This document shows positions 28,991 through 38,848 of a stretch of DNA of 64,000 nucleotides, piece by piece. Source of the stretch: Pasteurellaceae bacterium (lineage in GTDB: Bacteria; Pseudomonadota; Gammaproteobacteria; Enterobacterales; Pasteurellaceae). Each line of letters starts with the position of its first letter. Positions within the stretch are counted from its first letter, which is position 1. Below the pieces are notes generated by a model that made no database searches, had not been told where the DNA came from, and saw nothing but the letters and a program-made list of their open reading frames with translations. The stretch is from contig JAUNAB010000006.1 of the NCBI GenBank assembly GCA_030527795.1, forward strand, positions 1 through 64,000. The letters are read 5' to 3'. Made by a program: the position numbers and the translations under genes.

Positions 28991-29651
28991 ATGAAAGATG
29001 GTTATGATGAGTTTTTTGAGAAATTTAATATATCAAATGAAAAATTTTTAGAATTTTCAGGGAGTACAGTTATTTCTATTGATGTTGAAAAAGGAAAAGC
29101 TGAATGGGAAAAAATTAAAAAATAATATTGGCGATAAGAAAGATAAGGTTTTTGTTCGAGCATATGGCAGAAATGGTAATAATCATAGATTATACAATGA
29201 GTTATATGAATTTTTATTTGATAGATGTATAAATATTGATCCGACTAACAATAGTGAGCCAACCAAAATACTTTCTAGTTTGACTAGCTACGTAAAAACT
29301 GGACGTAATGCAAATATTCGAAATTACCAAGTTTCACATATCTTTGGAAAAACAAAAAATCCTTATGCTTTTTGCGCACCTTGGAATGTTGTGTATATAC
29401 CTAAAATTATTGATCCTTTTACTGGGCATGAAAGTCAATCAGAATTAAAGCAACCAATACAAAATTTGTATAAAGGTTTGATGATAAAAAAATATCGTGA
29501 GTTAATACTGGAATATAATCAATTAATGAAAGATCTTGAACCTAAAATAAAAGAATATTTTGATTCTAACGATAGACCTGATTCTAATTGGAAGATATTT
29601 AAGAAGTCAGTGTTCGAAGAATTTTCTATAATACCAGTAGATATTAAATGA
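28991..29651 (+). pseudogene. Frameshifted HNH-like nuclease candidate
   Basis: ATG 28991 (GGTTAGAGA upstream) opens a 44-residue frame that stops at an A-rich run (about 29110-29125). The +1 frame continues for about 175 residues to 29651. Removing one A from the run joins them into a protein of about 219 residues. Its core has the spacing of an HNH nuclease: SHIFGKTKNP, then APWNVVYIPKIIDPF, then TGHE, giving His, Asn and His. I do not recognise the exact family and no methyltransferase is adjacent. It is very AT-rich and carries no uptake-signal copy, so it is probably acquired. The homopolymer could be a phase switch, decay or a sequencing error. Confidence 0.55.
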
Positions 29652-29691
29652 AACAATATTGAGATAACACAATAATCATTTTTGCTTGAAT

Positions 29692-31083
29692 TTATAATTG
29701 CTGATAGACTCTTATTGCGTGGGCATCAGACATTCCTGCGATATAATCGCAAATCACACGTTTTTTTTGTTGATCGGTTTTTGCGTGACGCCAGCGATTT
29801 GCAGTGTTGCGTGGGAGCAAGCGTTCGGGGTCGCTTTCAAACATTTGAAACATTTCAATTAGCATTCGCTGCCCTTTATATTCAATCCGTTGTGTGTTGA
29901 CATCACGGATAACAAAATCATAGACAAATTTCTTAAAGATATTTAGCACATCTTTGGCGGCAGGCGGTAGATCCGCGTTGTAGCGGAGCAAGGGTTCATC
30001 AAAGTCCGCGGTTTTTTTCCAATGGACGTGAGTAATAAAGAAGTTGACTAATGCTCCGATGGCATTTTTGCGTTGATAATGGTGCTCTGAAAATAAATTT
30101 TTGCTCAGCGTTTCGCCATGTTCTTGAATCCAAGGCGAATTGCATTGTTTTAACTTGTCTAGTGCGTGTTGCCATTGTTGCGGACTCACTAAGCCGACAA
30201 CAATCGCATCTTCCAGATCGTGAACTGCGTAGGCAATATCATCGGCTAATTCCATAATGCTACAATCAAGGGATTTGAACCGAGTTTTATAGGTATATTC
30301 AGGCGGTTGTTGTTGAGCTTTTTGTTCCTCTGTTTGTTTTATTTGGATCTGTTCAAGTGTTTGAAAGAGCGATTGGTCTTTTTCATTTAAGGGAGCAAGC
30401 AACCAGTCAAATTGTGCTTTATCATCAGCAAATAGCCCTTTCCCTGGACGCCAGTTGTGGATTTTTAAGTATTTTGGATCGCGTGTAGGCGAGTTATCCA
30501 AGAGTTGATAATTGGGTGCGGTATGATCAAGCAAGGTAGGGTATTTGATAATGCCGAGCAATGTACGGCGAGTTAGGTTCATTCCTGCATTTTCGGTATA
30601 AGGTTCAAGCTTCGTCAAAATGCGGAAAGTTTGAGCATTGCCTTCAAAGCCGTGATCATAACGCATCATATAATTTAGCGCGACTTCACCGCCGTGTCCA
30701 AAAGGCGGATGTCCAATATCGTGAGCAAAACACAGGCTTTCAATTAAATCATTGCTAGGTAAAAGTGGTTTTAAATATTTTTGCAACTCGTTTTTATCTA
30801 CGCTAAGTTGTTCTGCTAGAGGTTGATAACTTTCAATAAATTTGAGTTGAGCCACAAGACTGCTGCCAATTTGTGCCACTTCGAGTGAATGGGTTAGCCT
30901 TGTGCGATAAAAGTCATTTTCCCCCACCGCATGAATTTGAGTTTTCGCTTGTAAACAGCGGAAAGCGGCACTGTGCAAAATGCGTGCACGATCACGCCGA
31001 AAAGGTGGACGATGATCTTTTTCGCGAGGTTTGTCGGCAAGAAAACGCTCTTGCCAGCGTTCATCAATTTTATTTGTTAGCAT
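29692..31083 (-). CDS. dgt: dGTP triphosphohydrolase-like HD protein
   Basis: This 463-residue HD-superfamily protein removes triphosphate from dNTPs (dGTPase-like). The HD motif is seen as [29 protein letters not shown] (His-Asp) and a later Asp in [17 protein letters not shown]. It overlaps lrgB by a TAATG junction, so lrgA-lrgB-dgt form one operon. Some members protect against phage by draining dNTPs, but this one has a conserved core-genome position and I treat it as housekeeping. A repeat variant lies at about 30006. Confidence 0.9.
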   Translation of the reverse strand: MLTNKIDERWQERFLADKPREKDHRPPFRRDRARILHSAAFRCLQAKTQIHAVGENDFYRTRLTHSLEVAQIGSSLVAQLKFIESYQPLAEQLSVDKNELQKYLKPLLPSNDLIESLCFAHDIGHPPFGHGGEVALNYMMRYDHGFEGNAQTFRILTKLEPYTENAGMNLTRRTLLGIIKYPTLLDHTAPNYQLLDNSPTRDPKYLKIHNWRPGKGLFADDKAQFDWLLAPLNEKDQSLFQTLEQIQIKQTEEQKAQQQPPEYTYKTRFKSLDCSIMELADDIAYAVHDLEDAIVVGLVSPQQWQHALDKLKQCNSPWIQEHGETLSKNLFSEHHYQRKNAIGALVNFFITHVHWKKTADFDEPLLRYNADLPPAAKDVLNIFKKFVYDFVIRDVNTQRIEYKGQRMLIEMFQMFESDPERLLPRNTANRWRHAKTDQQKKRVICDYIAGMSDAHAIRVYQQL

Positions 31084-31769
31084 TAGATCACCATGAAATA
31101 AATCAGTTTAAAGACGAATGGTGCGAGTAATGAACTGATAATGCCACATAATACCAATGAGATCGAGCTATAATTGCCAGCTTTGGGATCAATATCCATA
31201 CAGCTTACCGTACCAAGAACGTGTGAGATTGAACCAACGGATAAGCCGATAGCTTCTGCATTTTTTAAGCCGATTTTTTTCAAAATAACGTAACCAAACA
31301 TTGAGCCTTGTAAGCCCGCAACCACCACGCCAACTGCCGCAACCGATGGCACGCCGCCGAGATTATGGGCGATTTCCATTGCTATCGGCGTTGTAACGGA
31401 TTTGGGTAAAATTGTGGCGATAATATCGGGTTTGGCACCGAGTAATAAAGCTAATAATCCGCCCGATAACATTGAAAGTAGCGATGCACTAAGGGTAACA
31501 AGCAAAATGATTTGCCAGCGTGCGGCAATTTGACGAAGTTGTTCATAAAGTGGCAATGCCAAAGCGACAACACTTAAGCCGAGCAGATTATTTAGTGGAG
31601 CGTTGCCCGACATATAATCATCATAGGGAATATGAGCAATTAACAGCACGCCAATTAAGATCAATACAGTTAAAATAAAGCTATTAAATAGCACAGATTT
31701 CAAGCGTTTGCTGATTTGAAGGGCAAGATAAAATCCTGCGATGGTAAGTAGCGAATATAAATACATCAT
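31083..31769 (-). CDS. lrgB: LrgB/CidB-family membrane protein
   Basis: LrgB-family proteins (YohK in E. coli) are inner-membrane partners of LrgA, linked to murein hydrolase control and, in some bacteria, transport of small metabolites. The 228-residue product is hydrophobic with about six or seven helices and the family motif [17 protein letters not shown] followed by [17 protein letters not shown]. Its start overlaps the lrgA stop (TAATG). Confidence 0.9.
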   Translation of the reverse strand: MMYLYSLLTIAGFYLALQISKRLKSVLFNSFILTVLILIGVLLIAHIPYDDYMSGNAPLNNLLGLSVVALALPLYEQLRQIAARWQIILLVTLSASLLSMLSGGLLALLLGAKPDIIATILPKSVTTPIAMEIAHNLGGVPSVAAVGVVVAGLQGSMFGYVILKKIGLKNAEAIGLSVGSISHVLGTVSCMDIDPKAGNYSSISLVLCGIISSLLAPFVFKLIYFMVI

Positions 31770-32182
31770 TATTTTTGTCCTTTAAGCCGTTTTTTCTCTA
31801 CTTTTTTGCGTAATTTTGTAAAAGAGCTGAGTGAAAAAAGATAATCAGAAAATAAACCAATGACAACCAAAGTCACACAGGTGCTGACGATATTGGGGAT
31901 AAGCAATGCTTTTGCTTGACTGGTAAGCAAATCAATATATTTTAAAATGCCCACACTCACTGGTACGAACAAAATCGCCATATAGCGAATGAGTAAATTC
32001 GCCCCTGAGTAAATCCATTCTACGCGGATTATTCGCGTAGTTAAACCAAAGAAAAGTAATAGCAATCCCCAAATGCTACCCGGCACACCAACAGGTAAAA
32101 AGTGTGATACCCAACCGCCGAGATAAAGCATTAAATACAAAATGGCAAATGCACGCAGCATTTGCACAAATTTTAATCTCAT
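31769..32182 (-). CDS. lrgA: LrgA/CidA-family holin-like protein
   Basis: The 137-residue protein matches LrgA/CidA (YohJ), small holin-like membrane proteins with four helices. The signature [18 protein letters not shown] and the [11 protein letters not shown] segment are clear, and the C terminus is a basic tail rich in Lys. It is the first gene of lrgA-lrgB-dgt, divergent from the nuclease gene over 155 bp. Confidence 0.9.
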   Translation of the reverse strand: MRLKFVQMLRAFAILYLMLYLGGWVSHFLPVGVPGSIWGLLLLFFGLTTRIIRVEWIYSGANLLIRYMAILFVPVSVGILKYIDLLTSQAKALLIPNIVSTCVTLVVIGLFSDYLFSLSSFTKLRKKVEKKRLKGQK

Positions 32183-32337
32183 AGTTCACCTTTCAAATTT
32201 TTTGATAGAATTTATAAAATAATTTTACGCTGATTTTTTTCCTTTTATCACTTTTTTTGAGTAAAATAAACCGAAAATTTGATTTAGTTCATTTTTTGCT
32301 AAGAGATAACTTTGCTAAGAAATAACAAGGACACAAA

Positions 32338-32904
32338 ATGAAACACAATGTATTGCAAAAACCGCGGCTAATTTTGACCGCGGTTTTGTTGAGTTTGGCA
32401 CTGACCGCTTGTTCTGAATATGCACCATCATCTTCAGCTAAAACGAAATCAACACATCAAACCAAGGTTTTAAGTCAGCTTGATTGCGTTGTTGTGAAAA
32501 TTGCTGATGGCGATACCTTAACTTGTTTAGACGACAATAAAAACCAAATTAAAGTGCGTTTAAATGAAATTGATGCACCAGAAAAATCACAAGCTTTTGG
32601 CAATCGTGCGAAACAAACCCTTGCTCAATTCGTATTTAATAAAACCGTGCATTTAGTGGTTCAAGGGCAAGATCGCTATCATCGCACCTTGGCAACGGTG
32701 TATCTTAATGATGAGAATATTAATTTAAAAATGGTGCAGATGGGAATGGCGTGGGCGTATGTGCAGTATATGAAAGATACTGCGTATTTGGCGGCACAAC
32801 AGCAAGCTGAAAAACAAAAAATAGGTTTATGGCAGGATAAAAACCCGATTGCCCCTAATGAATTTCGTAAACAGCAGCGAGCTAATCGTGGTCAACAAAA
32901 TTAA
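32338..32904 (+). CDS. Thermonuclease-family (SNase-like) lipoprotein
   Basis: The 188-residue product has a lipoprotein signal (lipobox LTAC near residue 21-24) and a staphylococcal-nuclease-like OB fold: [27 protein letters not shown] (catalytic Asp and Glu region), and [12 protein letters not shown] with the catalytic Arg. It is probably an outer-membrane-anchored nuclease. The signal peptide is partly encoded by an inverted pair of uptake-signal-like repeats (32361-32384), read as Pro-Arg-Leu-Ile-Leu-Thr-Ala-Val. It lies 9 bp before csdA. Confidence 0.88.
   Translation: MKHNVLQKPRLILTAVLLSLALTACSEYAPSSSAKTKSTHQTKVLSQLDCVVVKIADGDTLTCLDDNKNQIKVRLNEIDAPEKSQAFGNRAKQTLAQFVFNKTVHLVVQGQDRYHRTLATVYLNDENINLKMVQMGMAWAYVQYMKDTAYLAAQQQAEKQKIGLWQDKNPIAPNEFRKQQRANRGQQN
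32361..32385. repeat. Inverted uptake-signal-like pair inside a signal-peptide coding sequence
   Basis: ACCGCGGC (32361-32368) and ACCGCGGT (32377-32384) are inverted across a short spacer within the lipoprotein nuclease gene. The same motif used as terminator elsewhere is here translated, and both arms encode hydrophobic or neutral residues suited to a signal peptide. Confidence 0.7.
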
Positions 32905-32913
32905 GGCGATATA

Positions 32914-34113
32914 ATGTTTAATCCTGACGCATTTCGTGCACAATTTCCTTATTTTAAGCAAAAAGATGCCACAATTTATCTTGATAACGCAGCGACAACA
33001 CTGAAGTCACAAGCCTTAATTGATGCGACGGTAGCCTTTTATCAATCCGCGGGATCGGTACATCGTAGCCAATATGATGAAGAAAACACCTTTCAGTATG
33101 AGCAGGCTCGTGAGTTAGTGCGTGAATTTATTCAAGCGGAAAGTGTTGACTCGGTGATTTGGACTTCTGGCACGACGCAAGCGATTAATACGGTGGCGAA
33201 TGGATTGATCCCTCATATTCAAAAGGGCGATGAGATTATTATTAGCCAAGCGGATCATCACGCTAATTTTGTTACTTGGCACGCGGTGGCGCAAAAGTGT
33301 GGTGCGATCGTTCGTGTTTTACCGATATTGGATAATTGGCTTATTGACCAACAAGCCTTGCAACAAGCTCTCAACGCTCGCACCAAGGTTGTGGCATTAA
33401 ATTTTGTGTCAAATGTGACAGGAACGGTTCAGCCTGTAGCAGAATTTATTCGTCTTATTCGTCAGCATAGTCAAGCATTTGTGCTAGTGGATGCGGCTCA
33501 AGCTGTTAGCCATTACAAGTTAAATTTAGCAGAATTAGATGCCGATTTTATTGCTTTTTCTGCACACAAAATTTATGGGCCCAATGGATTAGGGGTATTA
33601 AGCGGAAAACGTGCGTCCCTTGGGTTATTACAGCCGTTGATTTACGGTGGAAAGATGGTGGAAAGCGTGAGTGCTACGCAAATTAGTTACTCGGAATTGC
33701 CTTATCGTTTAGAAGCTGGCACGCCGAATATCGCGGGCGTGATTGGTTTTAATGCAGTGTTAAATTGGTTATCTCAATGGGATTTTTGTGCTGCTGAAGC
33801 ACACGCGGTTCAGCTCGCAGAACAAGCCAAGAAAGCTTTAAACGCAATACCGAATTGTCAGCTTTTCGTAGCACCACAACCGAGCTCGGTCGTTAGTTTT
33901 GTTTGTCAGGGCGTACATACCAGTGATTTGGCAACCTTATTAGCAGAACAACATATCGCACTGCGTAGCGGTGTGCATTGTGCTCAACCTTATTTAGCTC
34001 GTCTTGGGCAAGCAAGTACGTTGCGTTTAAGTTTTGCACCTTATAATATCCAAACGGATTTAAATGAGTTTCTTTTCGCGTTAGAAAAAAGTCTATCCTT
34101 ATTGAGTGAATAA
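32914..34113 (+). CDS. csdA: Cysteine desulfurase (CsdA/SufS type)
   Basis: This PLP enzyme takes sulfur from cysteine for Fe-S cluster and other thio-cofactor assembly. The 399-residue protein has DNAATTLKSQA at the N terminus, the ADHHANFVTW motif, the PLP Lys in FSAHKIYGPNGLGVL, and the active-site Cys in LRSGVHCAQPYL, the short-loop pattern of group II desulfurases. The sufE-like gene follows after 3 bp. No sufBCD lies nearby, so CsdA-CsdE is the better analogy, but SufS cannot be excluded. Confidence 0.92.
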   Translation: MFNPDAFRAQFPYFKQKDATIYLDNAATTLKSQALIDATVAFYQSAGSVHRSQYDEENTFQYEQARELVREFIQAESVDSVIWTSGTTQAINTVANGLIPHIQKGDEIIISQADHHANFVTWHAVAQKCGAIVRVLPILDNWLIDQQALQQALNARTKVVALNFVSNVTGTVQPVAEFIRLIRQHSQAFVLVDAAQAVSHYKLNLAELDADFIAFSAHKIYGPNGLGVLSGKRASLGLLQPLIYGGKMVESVSATQISYSELPYRLEAGTPNIAGVIGFNAVLNWLSQWDFCAAEAHAVQLAEQAKKALNAIPNCQLFVAPQPSSVVSFVCQGVHTSDLATLLAEQHIALRSGVHCAQPYLARLGQASTLRLSFAPYNIQTDLNEFLFALEKSLSLLSE

Positions 34114-34116
34114 TCA

Positions 34117-34500
34117 ATGAATGAGATTGAACAAATTAAACAAGCAACAAGTTGGGAAGAACGTTATCGTTTAATTATTCAAGCGAGCAAACATCTCCCA
34201 CGCCCAAGTGATGAAGCCTTACAGCAAATGCAAATCGTGCAAGGTTGTGAAAGTCAGGTATGGTTTGATATACAGCCAATGCAAAACGGGCGTTACCATT
34301 TTAACGCCTTTAGCGAGGCTCGAATTATGAATGGTTTGTTGTGGATCTTGCTGCAAGCGATTGATAATCAATCTGCTAAGCAATTAAAACAATTTGATTT
34401 AACACACTATTTTACTCAGTTAGGGATTGCCCAGCGTTTAAGCCAAACTCGCTTAAATGGCTTGCAACAGATAGCCAAGCAAATTCATCAGCTTGATTAA
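34117..34500 (+). CDS. sufE: SufE/CsdE-family sulfur acceptor
   Basis: SufE-type proteins accept persulfide from the partner desulfurase and stimulate it. The 127-residue product has the family pattern ASKHLPRPSDEALQQMQIVQGCESQVWF, with the acceptor Cys in VQGCES, followed by FSEARIMNGLLWILL. It is coupled to csdA and ends at a strong repeat-pair terminator. Confidence 0.92.
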   Translation: MNEIEQIKQATSWEERYRLIIQASKHLPRPSDEALQQMQIVQGCESQVWFDIQPMQNGRYHFNAFSEARIMNGLLWILLQAIDNQSAKQLKQFDLTHYFTQLGIAQRLSQTRLNGLQQIAKQIHQLD

Positions 34501-34503
34501 TCA

Positions 34504-34547
34504 AATACCGCGGTCAAAACTTCAAAAGTTTTTTTGACCGCGGTTTT
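34504..34547 (+). terminator. Inverted repeat-pair terminator after sufE
   Basis: Two full-length copies (cores 34507-34514 and 34537-34544) with AAAAC/GTTTTT tails inward form a long stem, 4 bp after the sufE stop, followed by TTTTGG. It clearly separates the csdA-sufE transcript from the substrate-binding gene. Confidence 0.75.
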
Positions 34548-34611
34548 GGCTTATTTTTATGGAAAATGCGTTTTATACTATAACGTAGAGATTAAACCTA
34601 GTGGATTAGCT

Positions 34612-36168
34612 ATGCCGTCATTAAAAAATAAATTTATTGTGTTTGCCTTTATCGGATCTTTTGCCTGTCTTACGGCTTGTGATCGCCATAAAACAGAGGT
34701 TAATCCTATCACTACGACACACAGTGCTGTTCAATCTATTCAGCCAAAACAAGATGATGCGGTATTAAAACGTGCAACTTATGAGCCATTAACCCTTGAT
34801 TTGGCACAATTACAACGTGTAGATCAAGCTAGTCTATTGCGTGATGTGCGTGAAGGGTTAGTTATTGCTGATCGCCAAGGTAATATTTTGCCAGGCGTGG
34901 CGGAAAAATGGCAAACCGCGGACAATAAAGTCTGGATTTTTCAATTACGCCAAAATGCTAAATGGTCAAATGGTGAGAAAATTACCGCACAGGACATTAT
35001 TCGTAGCTGGCAACATTTGGCTCAATCAACTAGTCCGCTTAAACAGTATTTAGCATTGATGAATATCAGTAATGCGAGTGCGGTGCTAAATAAACAGTTG
35101 CCCGTAGAACGACTAGGCATAAATGCGTTAGATGAAAATACACTACGCATTGAATTGGATAAAGCTACGCCTTATTTGCCCCAAATGTTATTGCACCCTG
35201 CTTTGTTGCTAGAATATCACAATCCGAATCCAAATGAATTAATTGGAAATGGAGCATATCAGGTTGCCCAACGGCAAGATAAACAAATTTTATTGATTAA
35301 AAATCCGTATTATTGGCACAAAGATCAGGTGACTTTTGAGCAAGTGCAATATCAACAAATTGATGCAATGCAGAAAATTAATGGGTTTGATTGGGTTGAG
35401 CAACCAAAAATGTTAGATGAAACAACGCTATTAACCTATTTACCCCGACTTTGTACCTATTTTTATGAGTTTAATTTTAATGATCCTGCATTATCTCAAA
35501 AGCCCGTTCGTCAGGCGTTAGTATCAATGGTTTCAGTGCTTAATCTTTTGCCAACTGATCCAAAAATGCTGATAAATAGTGCTAATTTTTTACCGCGGAA
35601 TATGCAATTTAAACAAGAAAGAGATTGGCAACCCACTTTTATAGAACAGCAACTTAAACAAGCTGGCTTTAGTGAAAAGCATCCGCTGACGTTACGAATC
35701 AGCTATGATAATGATGGACTACATAAATTGTTGGCAGAACGTTTGATTCAAGCTTGGTCTCAGTCCGATTTAATTGTGATCAAAGCTGATCCTTTAACTT
35801 ATCAACAATTATTAGCTAAACGTGCTAAGGGTGATTTCCAAATTATTCGAGCGGGGTGGTGTGCAGATTACAATGAACCTTCTGCCTTTTTAAATTTGTT
35901 ATATTCGTATAATGCAGATAATAAGGTGCATTTTTATAATGAAAAGATTGACCAACTTTTACAAAAAAGCCTATCACCAACGTTATCACAAGCTCAACGC
36001 ACTCAGCTTTATCAACAAATTATGCTAATTGTGCAACAAGAATATGCACAACTATCGTTATTTCAATATACTAAACCAATTTATATTGCACCAAGGATCG
36101 CAGGGTATCAAATTAGCAACCCCAGTGAAGTTTTTTATAGCAAAGATCTTCGTGGAAAGAAATTTTAA
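34612..36168 (+). CDS. Peptide ABC transporter substrate-binding lipoprotein (OppA/family 5)
   Basis: The 518-residue protein has a lipoprotein signal (MPSLKNKFIVFAFIGSFACLTAC, cleavage before the Cys) and a family 5 extracellular solute-binding fold: DVREGLVIADRQGNILPGVAEKW, YLPQMLLHPALL and a C-terminal AGWCADYNEPSAFLNL. An upstream in-frame ATG at 34534 lies inside the terminator and would bury the signal peptide, so 34612 is preferred. No permease genes are adjacent, so it must use a transporter encoded elsewhere. Substrate unknown; oligopeptides or a related ligand. Confidence 0.88.
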   Translation: MPSLKNKFIVFAFIGSFACLTACDRHKTEVNPITTTHSAVQSIQPKQDDAVLKRATYEPLTLDLAQLQRVDQASLLRDVREGLVIADRQGNILPGVAEKWQTADNKVWIFQLRQNAKWSNGEKITAQDIIRSWQHLAQSTSPLKQYLALMNISNASAVLNKQLPVERLGINALDENTLRIELDKATPYLPQMLLHPALLLEYHNPNPNELIGNGAYQVAQRQDKQILLIKNPYYWHKDQVTFEQVQYQQIDAMQKINGFDWVEQPKMLDETTLLTYLPRLCTYFYEFNFNDPALSQKPVRQALVSMVSVLNLLPTDPKMLINSANFLPRNMQFKQERDWQPTFIEQQLKQAGFSEKHPLTLRISYDNDGLHKLLAERLIQAWSQSDLIVIKADPLTYQQLLAKRAKGDFQIIRAGWCADYNEPSAFLNLLYSYNADNKVHFYNEKIDQLLQKSLSPTLSQAQRTQLYQQIMLIVQQEYAQLSLFQYTKPIYIAPRIAGYQISNPSEVFYSKDLRGKKF

Positions 36169-36570
36169 CTAAAATAGAGTAAGTTCTGAATTTAGAGAAT
36201 TAGGATAATTATCTGAAAATTAACGTATTTTTGTCTAATAAATAAACAAGAAACTATAAAATGATTGTTTTTTAGTCAAATGATTGGTGCTTGATTTGAT
36301 TTTATAAAAATATGATTAGATAATAAGCCCACTTTTGAGACATTCTTATTGGGTTTTCCCGTTAAGGAATGAATTTGTCAAAAGCGATGTAAAAATAAGG
36401 GCAAATTCACAACACCCTTTAAGTTTTTGGATTAGGTTGAAAGAAAAAAGTTCACTTTTTTTTAAAACTAATCTAGAATAAACACAACACAACAATTTGT
36501 GTTTCGGAACTCAGCTATAATCAGCTGATAATTTTTAGATTAAGATGACTAAATTTAAGAGGATCATCAA
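36169..36570. other. 402-bp AT-rich region upstream of ompA
   Basis: No reading frame of note is seen on either strand. The first part should end the substrate-binding gene transcript, though no textbook terminator is visible. The last 100 bp hold the probable ompA promoter and leader. Long leaders before ompA genes are often targets of small-RNA control; I see the room for it but no direct evidence. Confidence 0.5.
36516..36521 (+). promoter_or_regulatory. Candidate -10 box of ompA
   Basis: A perfect TATAAT lies 50 bp before the ompA ATG, between two AGCT half-sites. I could not find a good -35 at 16-18 bp. A ribosome-binding site (AGAGGAT) lies 9 nt before the ATG. Confidence 0.4.
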
Positions 36571-37641
36571 ATGAAAAAAACAGCAATCGCATTAGCTATC
36601 GCTGGTTTAGCGGCAGCATCAGTTGCACAAGCAGCACCACAAGAAAATACTTTCTATGCAGGTGCTAAAGCAGGTTGGTCATCATTCCACGATGGTTATA
36701 CACAGTATCAAAATAGTTATGGTTATAACCGTAACTCAGTAACTTACGGTGTATTTGGTGGTTATCAAATTCTTAACCAAAATAACTTTGGTTTAGCTGC
36801 TGAATTAGGTTACGATGATTTTGGTCGTGCTAAATTACGTACTAACGGTACCACTGTCGCTAAACATACTAACCACGGTGCTCACTTAAGCTTAAAAGCA
36901 AGCTATCAAGTTGTTGATGGTTTAGATGTTTACGGTCGTGTTGGTGCAGCATTGATCCGTTCAGATTATAAAAATGCTAAAGGTGCAAGCAGTAGTGCTT
37001 GGGGTAATAGCTTAGATAAAGCTCATAGCTTAAAAGTATCTCCAGTATTTGCTGCAGGTTTAGAGTATAACTTACCATCTTTACCTGAGTTAGCAGTACG
37101 TTTAGAATACCAATGGATCAACAAAGTTGGTAAATTAAAAAATGCTGACGGTACTCGTTATGACTATACCCCAAGCATCAGCGGTGTAACAGCTGGTTTA
37201 TCTTACCGTTTCGGTCAAGGTGCAGCTCCTGCAGTAGCACCTGAAGTTGTGAACAAAACTTTCACTTTAAACAGTGATGTGACTTTCGCATTCGGTAAAT
37301 CAACTTTAAAACCTGAAGCTGCTTCAACTTTAGATGGTATCTACGGTGAAATCAGCCAAGTTGCTAACCCAGCAGTACAAGTTAACGGTTATGCAGACCG
37401 TATCGGTAAACCAGCAGGTAACCAAAAATTATCTCAACGTCGTGCAGAAACTGTAGCTAACTACTTCGTTTCTAAAGGTTTACCAGCACAGGCTATCACT
37501 GCTTATGGTCACGGTTCTACAACTCAATTCTCAGGCAACACCTGTGATGCAGTTAAAGGTCGTAAAGCACTTATCGCTTGCTTAGCGCCAGACCGTCGTG
37601 TAGATGTTTCTGTTCAAGGTAACAAACAAGCTACTATGTAA
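36571..37641 (+). CDS. ompA: OmpA-family major outer-membrane porin (P5-like)
   Basis: OmpA-type proteins anchor the outer membrane to peptidoglycan. The 356-residue product has a signal peptide (to about residue 21, ending AQA), an eight-strand beta barrel with variable loops (about 22-215), a short Ala/Pro hinge (APAVAPE), and an OmpA C-terminal domain with NGYADRIGKPAGNQKLSQRRAE and PDRRVDVSVQG. Codon use is strongly biased to GGT, CGT, GCA and AAA, as expected for a very highly expressed gene. A perfect terminator follows. Confidence 0.96.
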   Translation: MKKTAIALAIAGLAAASVAQAAPQENTFYAGAKAGWSSFHDGYTQYQNSYGYNRNSVTYGVFGGYQILNQNNFGLAAELGYDDFGRAKLRTNGTTVAKHTNHGAHLSLKASYQVVDGLDVYGRVGAALIRSDYKNAKGASSSAWGNSLDKAHSLKVSPVFAAGLEYNLPSLPELAVRLEYQWINKVGKLKNADGTRYDYTPSISGVTAGLSYRFGQGAAPAVAPEVVNKTFTLNSDVTFAFGKSTLKPEAASTLDGIYGEISQVANPAVQVNGYADRIGKPAGNQKLSQRRAETVANYFVSKGLPAQAITAYGHGSTTQFSGNTCDAVKGRKALIACLAPDRRVDVSVQGNKQATM

Positions 37642-37682
37642 TTAGATATTCAATTGAATATTTAATGTATTGATTTTAGAGA

Positions 37683-37711
37683 GACCTAAACATCTGTTTA
37701 GGTCTTTTATT
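37683..37711 (+). terminator. Intrinsic terminator of ompA
   Basis: GACCTAAACA is followed after 2 nt by its exact complement TGTTTAGGTC and then TTTTATTTTG. A strong Rho-independent terminator, 42 bp after the ompA stop. Confidence 0.85.
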
Positions 37712-37763
37712 TTGTGTGATATATTACGATCACAAATCCAAATTTTACTTAGGAAATGTATAA

Positions 37764-38345
37764 ATGAAAAAATGGCTTTTAGTTATTATTATCGCAGTCA
37801 TTGCAGGTTTTACCTTAATGTCTAGCTATAATGGCTTAGTGAAAGCAGAAGAAGAAATTGATTCAGTATGGGCAAATGTAGAATCGCAATATCAACGCCG
37901 TGCTGATTTAATTCCTAACTTGGTAAATACCGTTAAAGGTCAAGCAAATTTTGAGAAGGACACTTTAACAGGCGTGGTTGATGCCCGTGCAAAAGCGACA
38001 CAAACCAAAATTGATCCAACCAATATGACACAAGAACAATTAAATCAATTCCAACAAAATCAAGATTCTGTGGGATCGGCTTTGTCACGTTTATTGGTAA
38101 CCGTTGAGCAATATCCAGAATTAAAAGCACACGAAGGTTTTATGAATTTACAAGCTCAACTTGAAGGAACTGAAAATCGTATCAATGTGGCACGTAATCA
38201 ATTCAACGAAGCGGCGAAAACTTATAATCAAAAAGTACGTCAATTCCCTACCAAATTTGCTGCGATGATCTTTGGTTTTAAAGAAAAACCTTATTTCAAA
38301 TCAAATGCGGGTGCAGAAAATACCCCTGCGGTAAGTTTTGAATAA
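37764..38345 (+). CDS. lemA: LemA-family membrane protein
   Basis: LemA-family proteins have one N-terminal membrane helix and a helical-bundle domain; function is unsettled. The 193-residue product shows MKKWLLVIIIAVIAGFTL as the anchor, then the signature NVESQYQRRADLIPNLVNTVKG and QAQLEGTENRINVARNQFNEA near the middle. It is followed by two TPM-domain genes, a recurring cluster in bacteria, which suggests a shared envelope role. Confidence 0.92.
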   Translation: MKKWLLVIIIAVIAGFTLMSSYNGLVKAEEEIDSVWANVESQYQRRADLIPNLVNTVKGQANFEKDTLTGVVDARAKATQTKIDPTNMTQEQLNQFQQNQDSVGSALSRLLVTVEQYPELKAHEGFMNLQAQLEGTENRINVARNQFNEAAKTYNQKVRQFPTKFAAMIFGFKEKPYFKSNAGAENTPAVSFE

Positions 38346-38352
38346 TTAATAT

Positions 38353-38384
38353 GAATGGATAATGCGAGTTATCCATTCTTTTCT
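38353..38384 (+). terminator. Hairpin with T-run after lemA
   Basis: GAATGGATAA and TTATCCATTC form a perfect 10-bp stem around a 6-nt loop, followed by TTTTCTTC. It may be a partial terminator, since the TPM-domain genes downstream probably belong to the same unit. Confidence 0.65.
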
Positions 38385-38401
38385 TCTCTAAGTGAGTAAA
38401 A

Positions 38402-38848
38402 ATGTCGTTATTTTCCCGTATTCCTTTTGATAAAAAACAAATTGAAAATGCAATTGCTCAGTTTGAGCAGCAAAGTTCAGCAGAATTGCGTGTTTATATT
38501 GAGCGAAAGGTTCCAAAAACAAGCAAAAATTTGACCGCGGTAGAGCGGAATTTTCAGCTTTTCCAACAGCTTGAAATGGAAAAAACACATGCTCGTAATG
38601 GGGTTTTGATCTATATTGCATTCAAAGCCAAACAATGTGCGATTATTGGTGACCAAGGTATTCATCAATATGTTGGACAAACATTTTGGCAACAACAATG
38701 TGAGTTGTTAACAAGCTATTTTGAACAGAAAAAATTTACGGAAGGCGTGATCGTCGTTATTCAGAAAATTGGACAAGAATTAGCATTGCATTTTCCGATT
38801 CAACCTGATGACCAAAATGAACTTCCAAATGAGGTAATTATTCAATGA
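38402..38848 (+). CDS. TPM-domain protein, soluble
   Basis: The 148-residue product matches the TPM domain (YgcG-like, named from its phosphatase-related members). It contains EQQSSAELRVYIERKV, then NGVLIYIAFKAKQCAIIGDQGIHQ, and YFEQKKFTEGVIVVIQKIGQELA. It lacks a signal peptide and a membrane helix, unlike the next gene, which it overlaps by 4 bp (ATGA). A repeat core at 38534 encodes Leu-Thr-Ala-Val. Function unknown. Confidence 0.82.
   Translation: MSLFSRIPFDKKQIENAIAQFEQQSSAELRVYIERKVPKTSKNLTAVERNFQLFQQLEMEKTHARNGVLIYIAFKAKQCAIIGDQGIHQYVGQTFWQQQCELLTSYFEQKKFTEGVIVVIQKIGQELALHFPIQPDDQNELPNEVIIQ

Noticed and set aside
29692..31083. dgt as a dedicated antiphage gene of a defence island with the HNH-like gene
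   Set aside because: It is translationally coupled to lrgAB and sits in a conserved core neighbourhood, so a housekeeping role is more likely.
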